From assembly GCA_950295325.1 (NCBI GenBank), contig OX485806.1, positions 1,362,001 through 1,426,000 on the forward strand: a stretch of DNA of 64,000 bases, in the 5' to 3' direction. Below, piece after piece: positions 45,004 through 57,585 of the stretch. The notes beneath the pieces are model-generated. The model made no database searches, had not been told where the DNA came from, and worked only from the letters and a program-made list of their open reading frames with translations. The translations under genes were made by a program, and so were the position numbers. Numbering within the stretch: the first letter of the stretch is position 1; each line of letters begins with the position of its first letter. The stretch is from Polytrichum commune. Taxonomy: Eukaryota > Streptophyta > Polytrichopsida > Polytrichales > Polytrichaceae.

Positions 45004-45710
45004 CAGGCTAAACCCACAGACTAAATGACTGCTAAATGACTAAACAATGACGTCTTTGCCCCGGTCAATGACCAGGTATATGACTAGGGCAGTCATAGAT
45101 AGACAAATGTTATGTCTTCACAACATTAACAACTACTTTATGACCACATAAAGTCAACTTGGGCATGAGCGAACTGTGACAGATTGAGATAGTTTATGGT
45201 ATCATATAAGCAATTATATGTGATTCTTGAAGGACCTGTTTGGCAGGGAACGTAGAAGAGGGTATCCTTTTGCGAATACTCCTCCACTAAGCGCTAGCAT
45301 GGAAGTTTCATCAATGATTACAGGGACCAACATTTATAGAGCGGAGCAGTAACTAAAATCTGCTCTTCATATTAGCCAGATGTTCATAATTTCATATTAT
45401 ATGTTTCATTAAGTCCCACATAAGTGTATGGGTACGCTCCTTACAGTTTCATGTGTTATCCCACTTGGGCATAAGTGTATGGGGCCCTTTGTGCATGGCC
45501 TCCCAAGCTCACTTCCCAGCCATGTGCCCATCCACTTTGTCCTGGATAGTTTATTACTACAAGGCCACTAAATCGCTACATCCTTCAATTGGAGATTAAT
45601 GACGACCACAAGTAGAGCTAGTGCAATAATTACTACTACATTGGTGGCCATAATTTGGATCTCCTCACAAATTTCCCCACAAATGAACCATTTGCGGTTA
45701 CATTTTCAAA

Positions 45711-45796
45711 TCAAATAGAAATAACAGGGTACGAGGCTAATCACTAATTCATTTGCCTATTTATTAGCTGCGAGTGGTTCAAATTAGTGCGTTGCA
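45711..45796. repeat. 88-bp direct repeat, copy B
   Basis: Partner of 43127-43214, differing by a few bases near its start. Located upstream of TNP2. Confidence 0.75.
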
Positions 45797-47807
45797 TTCC
45801 TGCAAGTGTGGGCATTGTAAATAACCTTACTTTTATGGCAGGCAGTGGTGGACAAGTCCGAACATTCATCATGCGAGGGTGACTGCAGTGATTGTGGACA
45901 GTATGTTGGTGTCCGATGTCCTCGACCCTCCACCGCTCCACACCTGGTAAGAATTTGTTGAAGATGGCTTGAGAGTTCATTTTCAACATGCATCTGTAGG
46001 TCTAGTTATGAAATGTCTATTACCCGCATTCATCCTCACTTGAGTTCCAGCAACACGAATTTATATACCTTTTTGGATTTGTGAATGAATTGTTCGTAGC
46101 ATCCAATTTTATATAATATCAAAGCATACACCATATGTAACAGATTAATAAGAGCGCCAATATATGTGCTAGATTCCCTGAAATTGCAATGTTTTAGTCA
46201 TAAAGAAGACCTCCAACAATCTGGGCTTTGTCGTGACCACAGTAGTGCAACCCTAAGTTTGCACGTGGCACTTCTCTCCACCCTCCAGTCTCTCTGTCTC
46301 ACCACCTCCCTTTCTCTCTGCGACAATTGTGCACGATACATGGTGCCCCATGCAAGGGGTTTGAGGTGCCGGCACTTCATCCCTGAATTTTTCCTCCACT
46401 GAAATAATGACTGCAAACTGTCCTTGCAGTTGTTCTACAGTGGATTTGCAATCATTTACAGTGGTTTTGCAGATCCAATGGATGCAGGAAGCCTCCCTCT
46501 TCACGACAAGAGACGTCAACAACATCGCGACGACCGTTTATGGAGGAGGGAGCAAGAAAGGGCAACATTGTACAAATTGAAACGAATCCATTGCCCATGT
46601 TGCAGGTGCAAAGGACGAGTTCAGTGCTCATTGGCTAAAGTAAAGGACCACCTCATCCACAATGGAAGAGAACCTTCATTCCGAGTTTGGAGGGGCCCCG
46701 GAGCAAGGGACTCCTCCGATGACGAATGGGAACATGAGTTGCGGAGACCTTCACTCCCACACGATGGACAGATTGACGCTGGGCTGGATATGCAAGACAT
46801 GGTGGCGGACGCATTTCAACAATGCGATGAGCCCCCTATCCCAATGCCTCCTTTGGAAGAGCAGCTGGAGAACGACCTCATGGATGCATTCACCATTGTT
46901 GATGAATTGGCCGATGTTGGTGTTGATGAATCTGGTGACGAGGCGGATGATGAACCTATGGCGGACAGTGGTTGTAGCAGTGCAGAAGAAGACTACCATG
47001 AAGACCCACGCCTTTTGGAGGAAGCATTGGAGGAGTTGTACCATGGAGCGAGGTCATCCGTACTGGCAACCACGATATTGATAATGACTCTATGCACGAT
47101 ACATGGCGTGAGCAACAAATTCGCGGATCAACTTTTCGCATTATTCCGCAAGCACCTTCTTCCAAGTGAGAATCATTTGCCCAAAAACTACCATGCCGCT
47201 AAAGCATTGATTAAGAAACTCGGATTGAATTACAACACAATTCATGCATGCCAAGCAGGTTGTGTGTTGTTCAGGGGCCAATATGAACATGCCACATGTT
47301 GTCCAAAGTGCAAGAAACCGAGGTACAAAGATGAGGCCCAAAAACAAAGACCATGGAAAGTCCTTAGGCACTTCCCCCTGATTCCTAGACTGAAACGTAT
47401 GTTTCGCACGCCAGCCATAGCTGAGCTTTTGTTGTGGCATGCAAAAAATAAAAGTACGGATGGATTAGTAAGACATCCTTGTGACTCCAAGGCATGGAGG
47501 CATGTACATGAAGTCGTAGATTGCAGCTTTGGCAATGACGACCGTAACATCCACCTAGGAATGGCAACGGATGGCGTGAATCCTTTCAAATTGCAGCGTG
47601 TTAGTGTGAGGCCAAACCCCCCACCCTTAAGCGTCCGTAGTCCGAGTAGTGGGTTTGGGCTCACATTCCTCCGCGGTATTGGATTTGGACTTGGATGAGT
47701 CCATAGTGCAATGTTCACCCTTCAAGTGGTCTTGGATTTAACTGGAATTTCACTTTTAACAACTCAATGTACGATTTCAATACGTATGTGGAGAATGCAC
47801 AAGTTAA

Positions 47808-48020
47808 CTATGTTATTTTAACTTCCTTATGTTCGGGTGCTATTTTGTCTTTGTTTGCTTCTAACGTCCATCCGGCTGCTTTAGCTACACAAGCCCTTAA
47901 GGATATCCCTCTCCTAAATGGAGTCCGTGCCGTTGACTCTATACTACCACTTGAACTATCACTTGTGTATTCCGTATCGCTACTATAAGAGGTCTCACTT
48001 GGTGTCTCCATACCGTACAT
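47808..48020 (-). CDS. LTR-encoded small peptide (70 aa)
   Basis: Intact ORF on the LTR sense strand, 203 bp from the LTR 3' end and about 1 kb downstream of its TATA box. Residues 1-35 are rich in Ser, Thr and Glu (METPSETSYSSDTEY). Residues 37-54 are the conserved RGISLRACVAKAAGWTLE, followed by a charged tail. In the 16-codon core, 10 codons differ from the copy at 59904; nine changes are synonymous and one swaps Arg for Lys. An upstream start (MENVEHSRDGK) like that of the 54-aa copies ends in a stop before this ORF. Function unknown. Confidence 0.65.
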   Translation of the reverse strand: MYGMETPSETSYSSDTEYTSDSSSGSIESTARTPFRRGISLRACVAKAAGWTLEANKDKIAPEHKEVKIT

Positions 48021-48319
48021 AAGCCTTTAAGTATTAAGAAATACTTATGTGACTTATGTCAATCTCTCCCTCGCACCTTTGGTCTTTGCTTCCTTTGTCT
48101 TGCCATCGCGAGAGTGCTCCACATTCTCCATTAAGTTGTGCACGTGGTTTATTTTTAAAGAGAGGATGCAAGTGTTAAAAAAAACACTATTCTCTATAGT
48201 CAATCTCAAATACATTTACTTGTGAAAGCCACACATAACACTAACTAGCATAATGTAACTAACTACTTGTCTATGAGCTAATTAGGTAGGCTATCTACTA
48301 AGCTCCTTCATGAACCCAT

Positions 48320-48575
48320 CTCTTTACTTTCTAATTACATAAACCTAGCTCCTTCATAAACCCAGCTCCTTCATAAACCCAGCTTCTTAGCTTCTAACTA
48401 AACAAACCCAGCTCCTTCATAAACCCAGCTCCTTCATAAACCCAGCTCCTTCATGAACCCAGCTCCTTAGCTTCTAACTAAACAAACCCAGGTCCTTCAT
48501 AAACCCAGCTCTTTACTTTCTAACTAAACAAACCCAGGTCCTTCATAAACCCAGGTCCTTCATGAACCCACAACT
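48320..48575. repeat. 18-bp minisatellite in LTR
   Basis: About ten copies of AACCCAGCTCCTTCATAA with small changes, at the LTR position where other copies have unrelated tandem repeats. Confidence 0.85.
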
Positions 48576-49073
48576 TTGTAGTTGTAATCCCCAACTACCT
48601 CACTAATTATTCAAGCCCTTAACTAATCTTCCTACCTAATTTCCCTAATTCTACTAACAACCCCTTTCTAATCACACAATTCTTCTCTAATCCTAAAATC
48701 CTAAAATCCTAGAGAGGAGAGGGGGAGAGAGAATTTCCTAACTTCACTAAGACTAACTAATCCACACAAGTATATTTTTGCACTCATCACAACATCAAGT
48801 GCTCAACTCTTAAACATGGAACTTGCAACCACGTGTATTCAAAACATGAACTTTAAGTACCACAAATTGGAATCATGAATTAACTTTAAAATCCTTCACG
48901 TCAACACTAATTCTACCAAGAGGTCAAGCCCTCTTCAAGGCTAACAAGCCTTGGCTCTCAAACTAAAAACTAAGCACACACATGTGCTCCAATATGGCTT
49001 CCCACACCCACACTTATAACTCGTGGGGTGCCTTGGAGCACAAAGGAAAGAGAGGATGAGTGAGGGAAGAATG

Positions 49074-49090
49074 AGGGATTATATAGTAAG
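49074..49090 (-). promoter_or_regulatory. LTR TATA box
   Basis: Sense-strand CTTACTATATAATCCC. The same motif (CTCACTATATAATCCC) is kept in the copy at 61010-61025, which supports it as the LTR promoter. Transcription would run toward the peptide ORF. Confidence 0.6.
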
Positions 49091-50407
49091 CTTGAGGGGG
49101 TGAGCACCCTCAAGGCTCACGATAAGCCCTTGAGATTTCCTCCTACTTAGTAGGCGCCAATCCTATCTTCTAAGCCTTCCTCCCTCAAATGATCAACAAG
49201 GATCCTAATTCGAACATTTAACTAGCCTTGGCTTTCTACCTACCACACTTTACCAAACTTGGGATGCTTCAACCCAAACTTAGCCTCCTTCGCTTTCCGC
49301 CGCCATAACTTTCTCCCCTTACTTTCCCAAATCGTCGCTCACCACTTAATTCAAACCACGATGCTTAACTCGTGATTTGATTGGTGCTTTGAGAATTTGC
49401 TTATCCTCCACCTTGCATTCTTCCTTGGGCCTTCCCCATTAAGTGGCCATGATGAGGTGGTCCACTTGTGCGCTCCATGTGATCCTCCATTCATCCCAAT
49501 TCGAATGCACTTGCCTCTTGAGTCACTTTGGTTGTCTCCATCCATTTGTACTAGCCTACTCACTAACTACTCAATCCAAGTTCTCCTTACCTATCCTCAT
49601 TCACTCAAATCCTTCCGAAGGTAAAAACACAATAACAACTCACATCCTAGCCTCTTACAACATGGTACTTCTAAGACTAACATTTCACTCTTTTTATATT
49701 TTTGTGAAGTAACATGCTACTTCAAAGTGCATCAACTAACGTTTCAAGGGTCTAAGACTAAATGTGGGCACCCTTTTGGGCTCACAGTTAGTTGGAGCAC
49801 ATGGCCGGTAATGTTGTTGAATTACAACTTGCCACCCTGGTTGAGCACAAAGAAATTTTTCATCATGTTAGCCTTGTTGATTCCTGGAAAACAATCCGTG
49901 ACTTCGGAATTTTTTGATGTGTACTTGGAGCCTTTGGTTGAGGAGTTGGTGGAGCTTTGGAAGGGTGTGGTTGCCTACGATGTTGTAAAAGATGTTGGCT
50001 CCCGGGCTTTCAAACTATGAGCGGTGTTGCTTTGGACAATCCACGACTTTCCGGGATATGGAACTGTTGCAGGTGTTGCCCATCAAGGTTATGCTGCGTG
50101 TCCAATTTGTGGTCCGCAATTCAAAGGTGAACACTCAATTGAACTTGGGAAGCAAACGTACACGGACACCAGGAGGTGGCTTCCACACGACGACCCTTGG
50201 AGGTCCACGACAATGAAAGAGCACTTTAATGGCCGCGAAGAAGATCGAGGGAAACCCAATGTAGTCACTGCGGAGGAGCAAGTGCATCGAGCAAATGAGT
50301 ACCAAAGTTGGCTGGACGAGGGCAACAATCAAGGGGGTGCGAAAGATCCGTCGAAAGTACATGGTGTCAAAAGGAGGAGTATTCTACACAACCTGCCCTA
50401 TTGGAAG

Positions 50408-51747
50408 GTAATGGATCAATTGCTTATTAAGACTAGATGTAGGAGTCGAAGGTGATGTGGACTATGAGAATACAACGTTCCGTGTACCTGCCATCTGAAT
50501 TTTCATATGCAATGCATGTATGATTGCCTCGCACTTATTCACGTTAAGAATGTAGATTCAAGTCATGAAGAGCAGAACATAACTTGACAATTCTGAGGAA
50601 GGAGTTAAGGATTGGTCGTCCTTAAGAACTCACTTAATGACTGATTTACAACTGCATACTGATGAAATCTACGTAATAGACAGACGTGTTGGATGTCGGT
50701 TTGTTTGGCAGTGGTGGTTGTTGTGTAGAACATAATGTAAAGACGGTGGATATTTAGGACCTCCTCTAAACCCTAAACGTAGGATGCAATGCACAACCGG
50801 TCAATGTTATGCATTGTCCTTAAGTACAGACATTAATGACTGAAGAAAATACTATTCTATACTCAACTCAACGTCATCGAGGGAGTTGTTGTTTATACGG
50901 AACCCACCACACAGTGGTGGTCATGTTTGTCAGTTACATTGTTGTTTCTCCGGGATATTGAGGACCTCCTCACACGTTAAATGGTGGATGCTATGCATTG
51001 CCGGCCCTTGTTATGCATCATCCTAAGTACTCACTTAATGACTGATTTACCACTCTGTACTACTGAAATCAGCGTCATAGATAGAGTTCTTGTCCATCCA
51101 TGTTATTGCAGTGCTGCTCGTTGTGTAGAGTATAATGTCTACTCATTGGATCATGAGAACCTCCCCCCACTCTAAACGATGGATGCAATGCATTGGTTGA
51201 AAATGTTATGCAATGTCCTTAAGTACTCACTTAATGATTGAGTTAATACTCTTCCCTACTGAAATCCACGTCATAAACAGATATGTTGTTTATACCCTTT
51301 GTTGCAGTGGTGGTTTCTGTGTCATTCAGAATGTGAAGTTTGACGATGTGGATGACCTCCACAGTCGGTAATCATTGCATGTTCAGTATTGCCGCAAAAT
51401 CTCCTGCATTGTCCTTAAGTAGTCCATTAATAACAGAGTTACTACTGTTTACTATTGAAATCAACCCCCTCGAGCAGAGGTGCTGCATGACGATCATATT
51501 GCAGCCGTCCTTGTTGCGTAGAACCCATTGCCAACTTTGTGTACGTTGAGAACCTCCTCACACGTTAAAAGTTGGATGTGATGCATTGCTTGCAAATGTT
51601 ATGCAATGTCCTCCCGGACTCCCTCAATGACTGAGAAACTACTCCTTACAACTGAATTCGCAGTCATAAACAACGTTGTTGTTTGTCGAGACCGTCGCAG
51701 TGGTGTTTTGTTGTGTAAAATATAATTTTGTGTTTGTGGATATGCAG
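50408..51747 (+). other. TNP2 intron with tandem copies of its own 3' splice junction
   Basis: A 1,340-bp intron, AAG|GTAATG to ATATGCAG|GACCTC. It contains at least five decayed copies, spaced roughly 150-210 bp, of the segment that makes the real intron end and exon start (GGACCTCCTCA, then TTGGATG-ATGCATTGC). The copies lie near 50750, 50955, 51150, 51340 and 51560, each followed by TTATGCAATGTCC-like and TCACTTAATGACTGA-like sequence. They carry stops, so they are not exons. Confidence 0.75.
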
Positions 51748-53463
51748 GACCTCCTCATACGGTACACGTTGGATGTTATGCATTGCGAGCAGAATGTTGC
51801 GAAAAATATCCTGAAGACCGTGACCGGACTGAAGGACACGGTGAAGGTTAGGCGAGACCTCCAACGAAGAGGCATTAGGAGACATTTGTGGCTTACTCCC
51901 CACCCCAAAAAAAATGGCAGAATGCTTAAACCCATGGCCCCGTATGTGCTGACAAATGATGAATTTGACAGTTTTGCCAACACCATTGAGTCCTTGAAGC
52001 CACCAACAGGCTTGGTTTCCAACATGGCACAGTACATACGGAAGAAGAAATTCGGGGGCTTGAAGTCACATGACTACCATGTGCTTATGCAACAAGTGAT
52101 GCCTCTAGCCCTACGAGGTCTTCTACAACGTGGACCAAGAATGGCGGTCATGAGAATTTGTAGGGTGTTTCGCAAAATATGCAACAATGTGTGGAATCCC
52201 TCGGAGATCCAAGCACTACAAGCAGATGTGGCACGGAGCATGGCACTTCTGGAGATACACTTCCCACCTTCATTTTTCGATGTTATGACACATTTAGTGT
52301 ACCACCTTGTGGATGAATTGGACGTGTGTGGACCTGTATCATCAAGGTGGATGTATCCCATTGAAAGATACATGAAGACATTAAAGGAATATGTTAGGAA
52401 CATGGCAAGACCGGAGGCGTGCATGGCGGAGGGATATGTGAGGGACGAATGCCTAGGATTCACAACAGAGTATTTACAAAGATTCGAGGTTGTTGACCGC
52501 CGAGTCTGGGACGCAGATGAAGAGTATGGGGATGCAGAGGAGGTGGTGGAAGGGGCTGGAGCAAAGTACTTGATGTCGCCAGCGCTGAGAGATCTTGCAT
52601 ACCAATATGCACTATCTAATTTGTCTCTCATGGAGCCGTGGCACAGGTGAGTCATTATTTACTCGTTGAAACCAAACAATGACTGTGAGTTCTACAGAAG
52701 TAGTACACAATAACAGACCCAGTAGCAGTCATTATGGACCCCCACAACTAAAAGCACTGAAGTACAGGAACTACGTAATTGTCAAATGGCCCAGCAGTAC
52801 ATACGTTCACCACCATTCAGTGGTTATTAAATGAAAACAATGTTGGTTGTTTACTGCAAGTTTGTAATACCGGTATTGAATGTGGCGGCTGTGCATGTGC
52901 AGGCAATGGGAAGAAGAAAAGGGACTGAACCCCGACATCCCAATTTTCGAGAATTGGATTAAAGATGTAGTGCACAGGCACCCTGTGGACCCGAACAATG
53001 CAGATGACATGGACTGAGTGCTGTTGTGCAGTAGACCATCACAAGTAGCCACGCGCTACATAAGGATGAAGGCCTATGGAAACCACTTTCGGGTAGAAGA
53101 CCAGCAATCGACCACGCTTCAAACTTATGACAGCGGTGTGGCGTCCGTGTTCCACATGTCGTCCACGGAGTCAGAATCAACAACATTGAACTATGTGGGA
53201 GTACTAAAGGATATACTGAAATTGAACTATGGCCCGCTCCGTACACCTATTATAGTTTTTAGGTGCGAGTGGATGAAACAACGTGACAATTGGGGGAATC
53301 CTTCTTATGTGAGAGATGAGGCTGGATTCATGGTCGTAAATTTCCGACACAAAGTGCCACGGATGTTAGATCCATTTATTTTTCCTAGCCAACCAACACA
53401 AGTGTTTTGGTCAGAGGAAGTGGGCAGACCGGGATGGAGAGTTGTGTTGGCAAAGGAGGCATG

Positions 53464-53530
53464 CGCAACAAGACACGAACAATGCACAACAAGACACGAA
53501 CAATGCACAACAAGACACGAACAATGCACA
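53464..53530 (+). repeat. 21-bp coding minisatellite (RHEQCTT)
   Basis: Three tandem copies of AGACACGAACAATGCACAAC(A) encode RHEQCTT repeats near the TNP2 C-terminus; the frame is kept. Confidence 0.85.
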
Positions 53531-53679
53531 ACGGATGTCTTCATTACTACGGGCGCACAAGTAGATGGAGTGGACATAGACAACCGTATGCAGCCATCTC
53601 CTACCACCGTCTCCCTAGTGGGAGCCATAGAACTTTCTGATTCCGAGAACTTATTGGCACTAGCGAGTTTTTAGGTGCA

Positions 53680-54543
53680 TGCATGTGAGAACGAATGATC
53701 GCATTATGGTGCAGTTGAGAAAAATCAGATTCTGGAGAGTGGGGGCGGTTGCCTGAAATGTATGGTGGATTTTGTCTGCTGTCACATGTACATGGACACA
53801 TGGTAAAGTTGAAAATAGCTGGAAACATGTTGAACACTGAGTTTACGGGAAAATACATTTAAGCACGGGCATTTATAATATGACTAGAGTATGAGTGGAA
53901 TATGACTTGCCGGTGGATGCCATTGTGTACGTGGCATCGTACTCGAAGTTCAAAGCTTGCCACATGGCAATGCACTGAATTTGATTTTCAAGCATAGCTG
54001 TGATGACATCTATGCATGCACTTTGTCTATGGATGCCTTGCATATCAATGAATACACAGTAGTTGGTAACGGACAGAATGAAGTGGCACGCCACCTCATT
54101 ATTTAAAAAACGTCCAATCATTATTGGTTGTGTTTTAAGTCGTTACAGCGACTCATCATCACCACGATGATGGTCATACACTTAATCAATTTTTGTGTGA
54201 CACGTCACGCAATATACACGTGGACCTAATATTGGTTAACTACTATTGTGGAGTCATTATATAGTATGCCCCAGTCGTGGCCAACAAGGAAATGACTGCA
54301 CAAAGGCCACATAGGCTGTTGTCTTCGAGCATCCCCAAGATCTGGATGAAGTGACAGGCACACATCACAGATGAACGAATGTTTGGGGTCGTCTTGAACA
54401 AGTTTCATCGAAGAATGACAACATGACTGAAAAATGACTAGACGTTTATACACGTCAGCGGAGCTGACTGTGGCTCGCGACTGAGTCATTGAATGAGTAC
54501 TTGAGGACGTCCAGTCATTAATTCCATGGTCAGAATGGACAAG
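53680..54543. repeat. CACTA right subterminal region
   Basis: About 0.9 kb between the TNP2 stop and the right inverted end. Contains inverse pairs of short motifs, for example GTCGTTACAGCGACTC and GCGACTGAGTCATTGAATG. No convincing gene; the minus-strand frame at 54226-54639 crosses the element border and is rejected. Confidence 0.5.
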
Positions 54544-54559
54544 TTTTCTTCTAGTGGGA

Positions 54560-57500
54560 TAAGGGATAAGAAACCTTAAAACTCTCCAAATCAGTACATG
54601 CATTTTTAACAGTGACTCACCTCTAAATTTCTCAGGCAATAGTCTGGCAGTGAGTTCATTTTAATTGGACCAAGTGCAGTGCACAAGCATAGGCACAACC
54701 ATAGTCAATGGTCTTGCGTGAGTAACCCATTTTTGTCTCTTTACCAAAGCCAAAAGCACTTCAGTGTAGTCAATAATCTTTCATTCATTAATTCCAACTT
54801 GAAAATGCAGTGCAGTCATCTTTTCGGGATTAGCAGTCTTATTTTATTAAATTCAATCTTAATTATGCGGCCGGCAATAGTCTCTTACCAGGTCTTGGCC
54901 AAGGTAATCATAAGTTTTTTCCTCATGTCAATAAATCAAAACCATTTATGCGTGTTAACATATTCTCACCCAATTCATAAACTTATCTTATTTACTTAGC
55001 GTCAAAATGGCACATTCTTAGTTCTTAAAACAAGAAATTGACCGGTTACTTTCATCTATCATTCTTATGAACAATGCTTAAGCAATTCAATTCCTAAAGG
55101 TGATGGAGTTCTATATTATTCTTAATTCATTTAAGATATTAATTATTGATCAATACTTACCAATTTCACAAGCAGCACGTCCATTAGTCTTCTTCGCACT
55201 ACGTTATCCCTTCGTAGTCAATCGTCTCAACATGCTAACACTTCACGTCCTGTCAAAGGTTAGAATGAAACATGTTCTCCAATTACGCTACCAAGACCAT
55301 AGCCTTAATCTTAACTCAATGGAACATTTCAATGCAATGACAATGCAACTTAACCTCTTTGCTTTATAATCATAATCCCGGAAAATTAGATTGATTTATA
55401 CGAGGTTGATTCTTTATGTTGACTTCATATAGGGTCAATGAAAGTACAAAGACATATAGGATTGACGTTGACAATTTACATGAATTGCACACTTGAAGAT
55501 CTTAATTATTATCAAATCACAATTTAGCAGAACGATCAATAGATCGTAATTTCAATACTTGCAGCATCTACATATTTTCACTTTCTAATTTCTCTCAAAC
55601 TTCTATCCTTTTTCGAAAAGGCTATAACATCATGAAAACTACTTCCAATGTCCCTAAGATAGTGGACCCACCTCTCCGATTTCTCCGGTTTAATTTATTG
55701 TAATTACTACTAGAACCCAAGTCTATTTTATCCGACCCTTTCCCTCGCAGACAATGGCCTCGCAATCACTCACATTGGTTTAAGAATCCCTAGAACTAAT
55801 GCAACCTGACAACAACAACAACAAATAAGAAAATTCTTAACTTTGCAAATGTGGCATATTCAATTACGTAAGGTCCCTGCCTTGCCCTTCATATAATACA
55901 AAATTAGATTTAAAGATTCAAGATCAGGGTAAGGCAAGACCATAGTCTTAGATTTAAACATAAACGATTTAAGTTGATCTCTGATTTCTTTATTACTCCG
56001 CAGGTACATCAACAAGACAATACTTACACACTTAATAATATCGCAATACTCTTAAGACAATTATAATACTAATTTCTACCAACCTTGCTTAATACAACGA
56101 CGCTCAATCATAAGACGATAGACTCAAAATATAACTTCAAATTTATCTCTCTATTATTGTAAATTTCAACTACTTTGACTCACGCAATAAGTCTGATACA
56201 AAAATAATATACCAACACAATCCAAATTCAAACACCCTCCAATACATACACCGTGAAGTTGTATCAAATGACCTGCTCAAATCAAACAATTACAGTCGAA
56301 GGAAATTTCAATTCTTTGTTATTTCAAAAAATTCTAACAAGAGCAGTTTCTATGTCTATTGGCTCTCCAAGCTTCGCTCGTCTCTCCCCGAGACTCTTCT
56401 GATTTTCCTACTCCCCTATATTCCTGAGAGCCTACCGAGTTCTTGTAAACACCTTGGTTGCCAACAGACTATTAACCAAACTACTAATTATTCTACTCTC
56501 ACAAAACTATTGTCCATTCTCACTAGTCCTGTTAGGCAATATCTAGGTTAATAAAGACTTTGTTTCCACATTTTTCAATATTGAACTAAAAATTCAAAAT
56601 TTTACTACTACAAAATTATCGACACCATTCACAATATTCTTATTTTTCATACCAACACTATTCATTGTTTATAATGGTGTCAGTTTCTTCCTATTTTCAA
56701 ATTTTCTTCCCATGAAGGTAAGATAGTGGATGCCCTTGTCATATGCTAAATAGAGAATGGAACAAAAGCATGTTGATGAATAATATTATGAGTTTCGAGC
56801 ATGCTCTAGACTATATTTTTGGAATTCATGTAGCTTTGAGAAATGAATCAAAATCAATTGCTTTATTGGAATTCTTGAAGGTTGTACCAATATTGGCCAC
56901 CCCTTGATATTGGTTAAGATTCATAGTTGTATGACCTTATAATTTGACCTACTCACAACCATTTCTTTGTACAAGTTACATGATATGTTTGTTGATTTAC
57001 TCCCTCTTATACCAACAATGTTATAACCCTCCAAAATGTGATTGATCTTCCATAATTACTTCTAGCTTTGTAATTTAGTCTATATATGACCAACATTATT
57101 GCACTATACTTAGTGGTGGGTCCATAGCCGGTAGTAAAATTGAGGGTTCACCAACTTAGTCCTCTTATCTCTTAATACTAATGTGATAGATACTTCTTGT
57201 CATTAGAAAAAATGAATGTAAGACAATACATAAGTCTCGTCTCTCCAAGACTTCTTAAAAACCAATTGCTTTGACAAGCCCTATTACAACCACAAACAAG
57301 TTAGGAATCCCTTCAAACCCAAATACTAATATTCCAAGGACCAACACTAGTATGTTCATTAACAAGGTCATACACCGCAAAACTTCACCACTCCTTTGTA
57401 TTGCTCACGTGTTTTTACACTTTCTAAGAAGGTACTAGCATTTGTGGCCTACAAAATCTTAAATTCACTACCCTAAGCACCACTTCTTATGCGGTGACCC

Positions 57501-57585
57501 TAAGGCTTACAAGCACCACTCTTTCATTCATCCTTCACAAATCCTTTCCTTCATCCACAATTGTGATTGCCTCCTCAAAGGCAAC
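54560..57585. other. AT-rich DNA, no gene seen
   Basis: Three kilobases of AT-rich sequence to the right of the CACTA element. I find no recognisable protein, RNA gene or repeat structure. Short frames near 54.7-55.4 kb have no family resemblance. Confidence 0.4.

Larger units (their letters stand above)
47605..49786 (-). mobile_element. Solo LTR inserted in TNP2 exon
   Basis: 2,182 bp, TGTGAGGCCAAACCC...CCCTTTTGGGCTCACA, with perfect 5-bp duplications GTTAG at 47600-47604 and 49787-49791. Removing it with one duplication restores TNP2 reading across the site (QRV|SWSTWPV). The inverse of a TATA box (CTTACTATATAATCC on the sense strand) is at 49074-49090 and supports LTR identity. It contains the conserved peptide ORF (47808-48020) and an 18-bp minisatellite. 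Confidence 0.95.
46478..53674 (+). pseudogene. TNP2-type CACTA transposase, broken
   Basis: Four exon blocks: 46478-47604, 49792-50407, 51748-52646 and 52903-53674. Order of domains: Transpos_assoc zinc-like motif (HCPCCRCKGRVQCS...HLIHNG), TNP2 core with YEHATCCPKCKKPRYKD, the DDE segment FGNDDRNIHLGMATDGVNPF, then SWSTWPVMLLNYNLPPW, ACPICGPQFKG, and across intron 2 YWK|DLLIRYTLDVMHCEQNV. This is followed by a DUF4218-like block (MTHLVYHLVDELDVCGPVSS) and a DUF4216-like block (VFRCEWMKQRDNWGNPSYV). It would cut and paste the element in the nucleus. Breaks: solo LTR at 47605-49786, TGA at 50018-50020 where the family has Arg, and TGA at 53015-53017. The start is the ATG at 46478; the frame opens 54 bases earlier without ATG. 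Confidence 0.85.
35850..54556 (+). mobile_element. CACTA (En/Spm) transposon, 18.7 kb
   Basis: The left end is CACTAGAAGAAAATGGGC and the right end is the inverse of CACTAGAAGAAAACTTG: 13 matching bases, CACTAGAAGAAAA. GGA lies on both sides (35847-35849 and 54557-54559); CACTA elements make 3-bp duplications. The element carries TNP2 (plus), a Transposase_24-like gene (minus) and an FCP1-like gene (minus). Both ends are rich in short motifs such as TGACTGAG and CAGTCATT in both orientations, as expected of subterminal transposase-binding repeats. Without the inner solo LTR and one duplication copy it would be about 16.5 kb. Given the stops in TNP2 it is probably no longer autonomous. Confidence 0.9.

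Noticed and set aside
54226-54639. 137-codon minus-strand frame
   Set aside because: Crosses the CACTA right border and GGA duplication, so it cannot be an ancestral gene.
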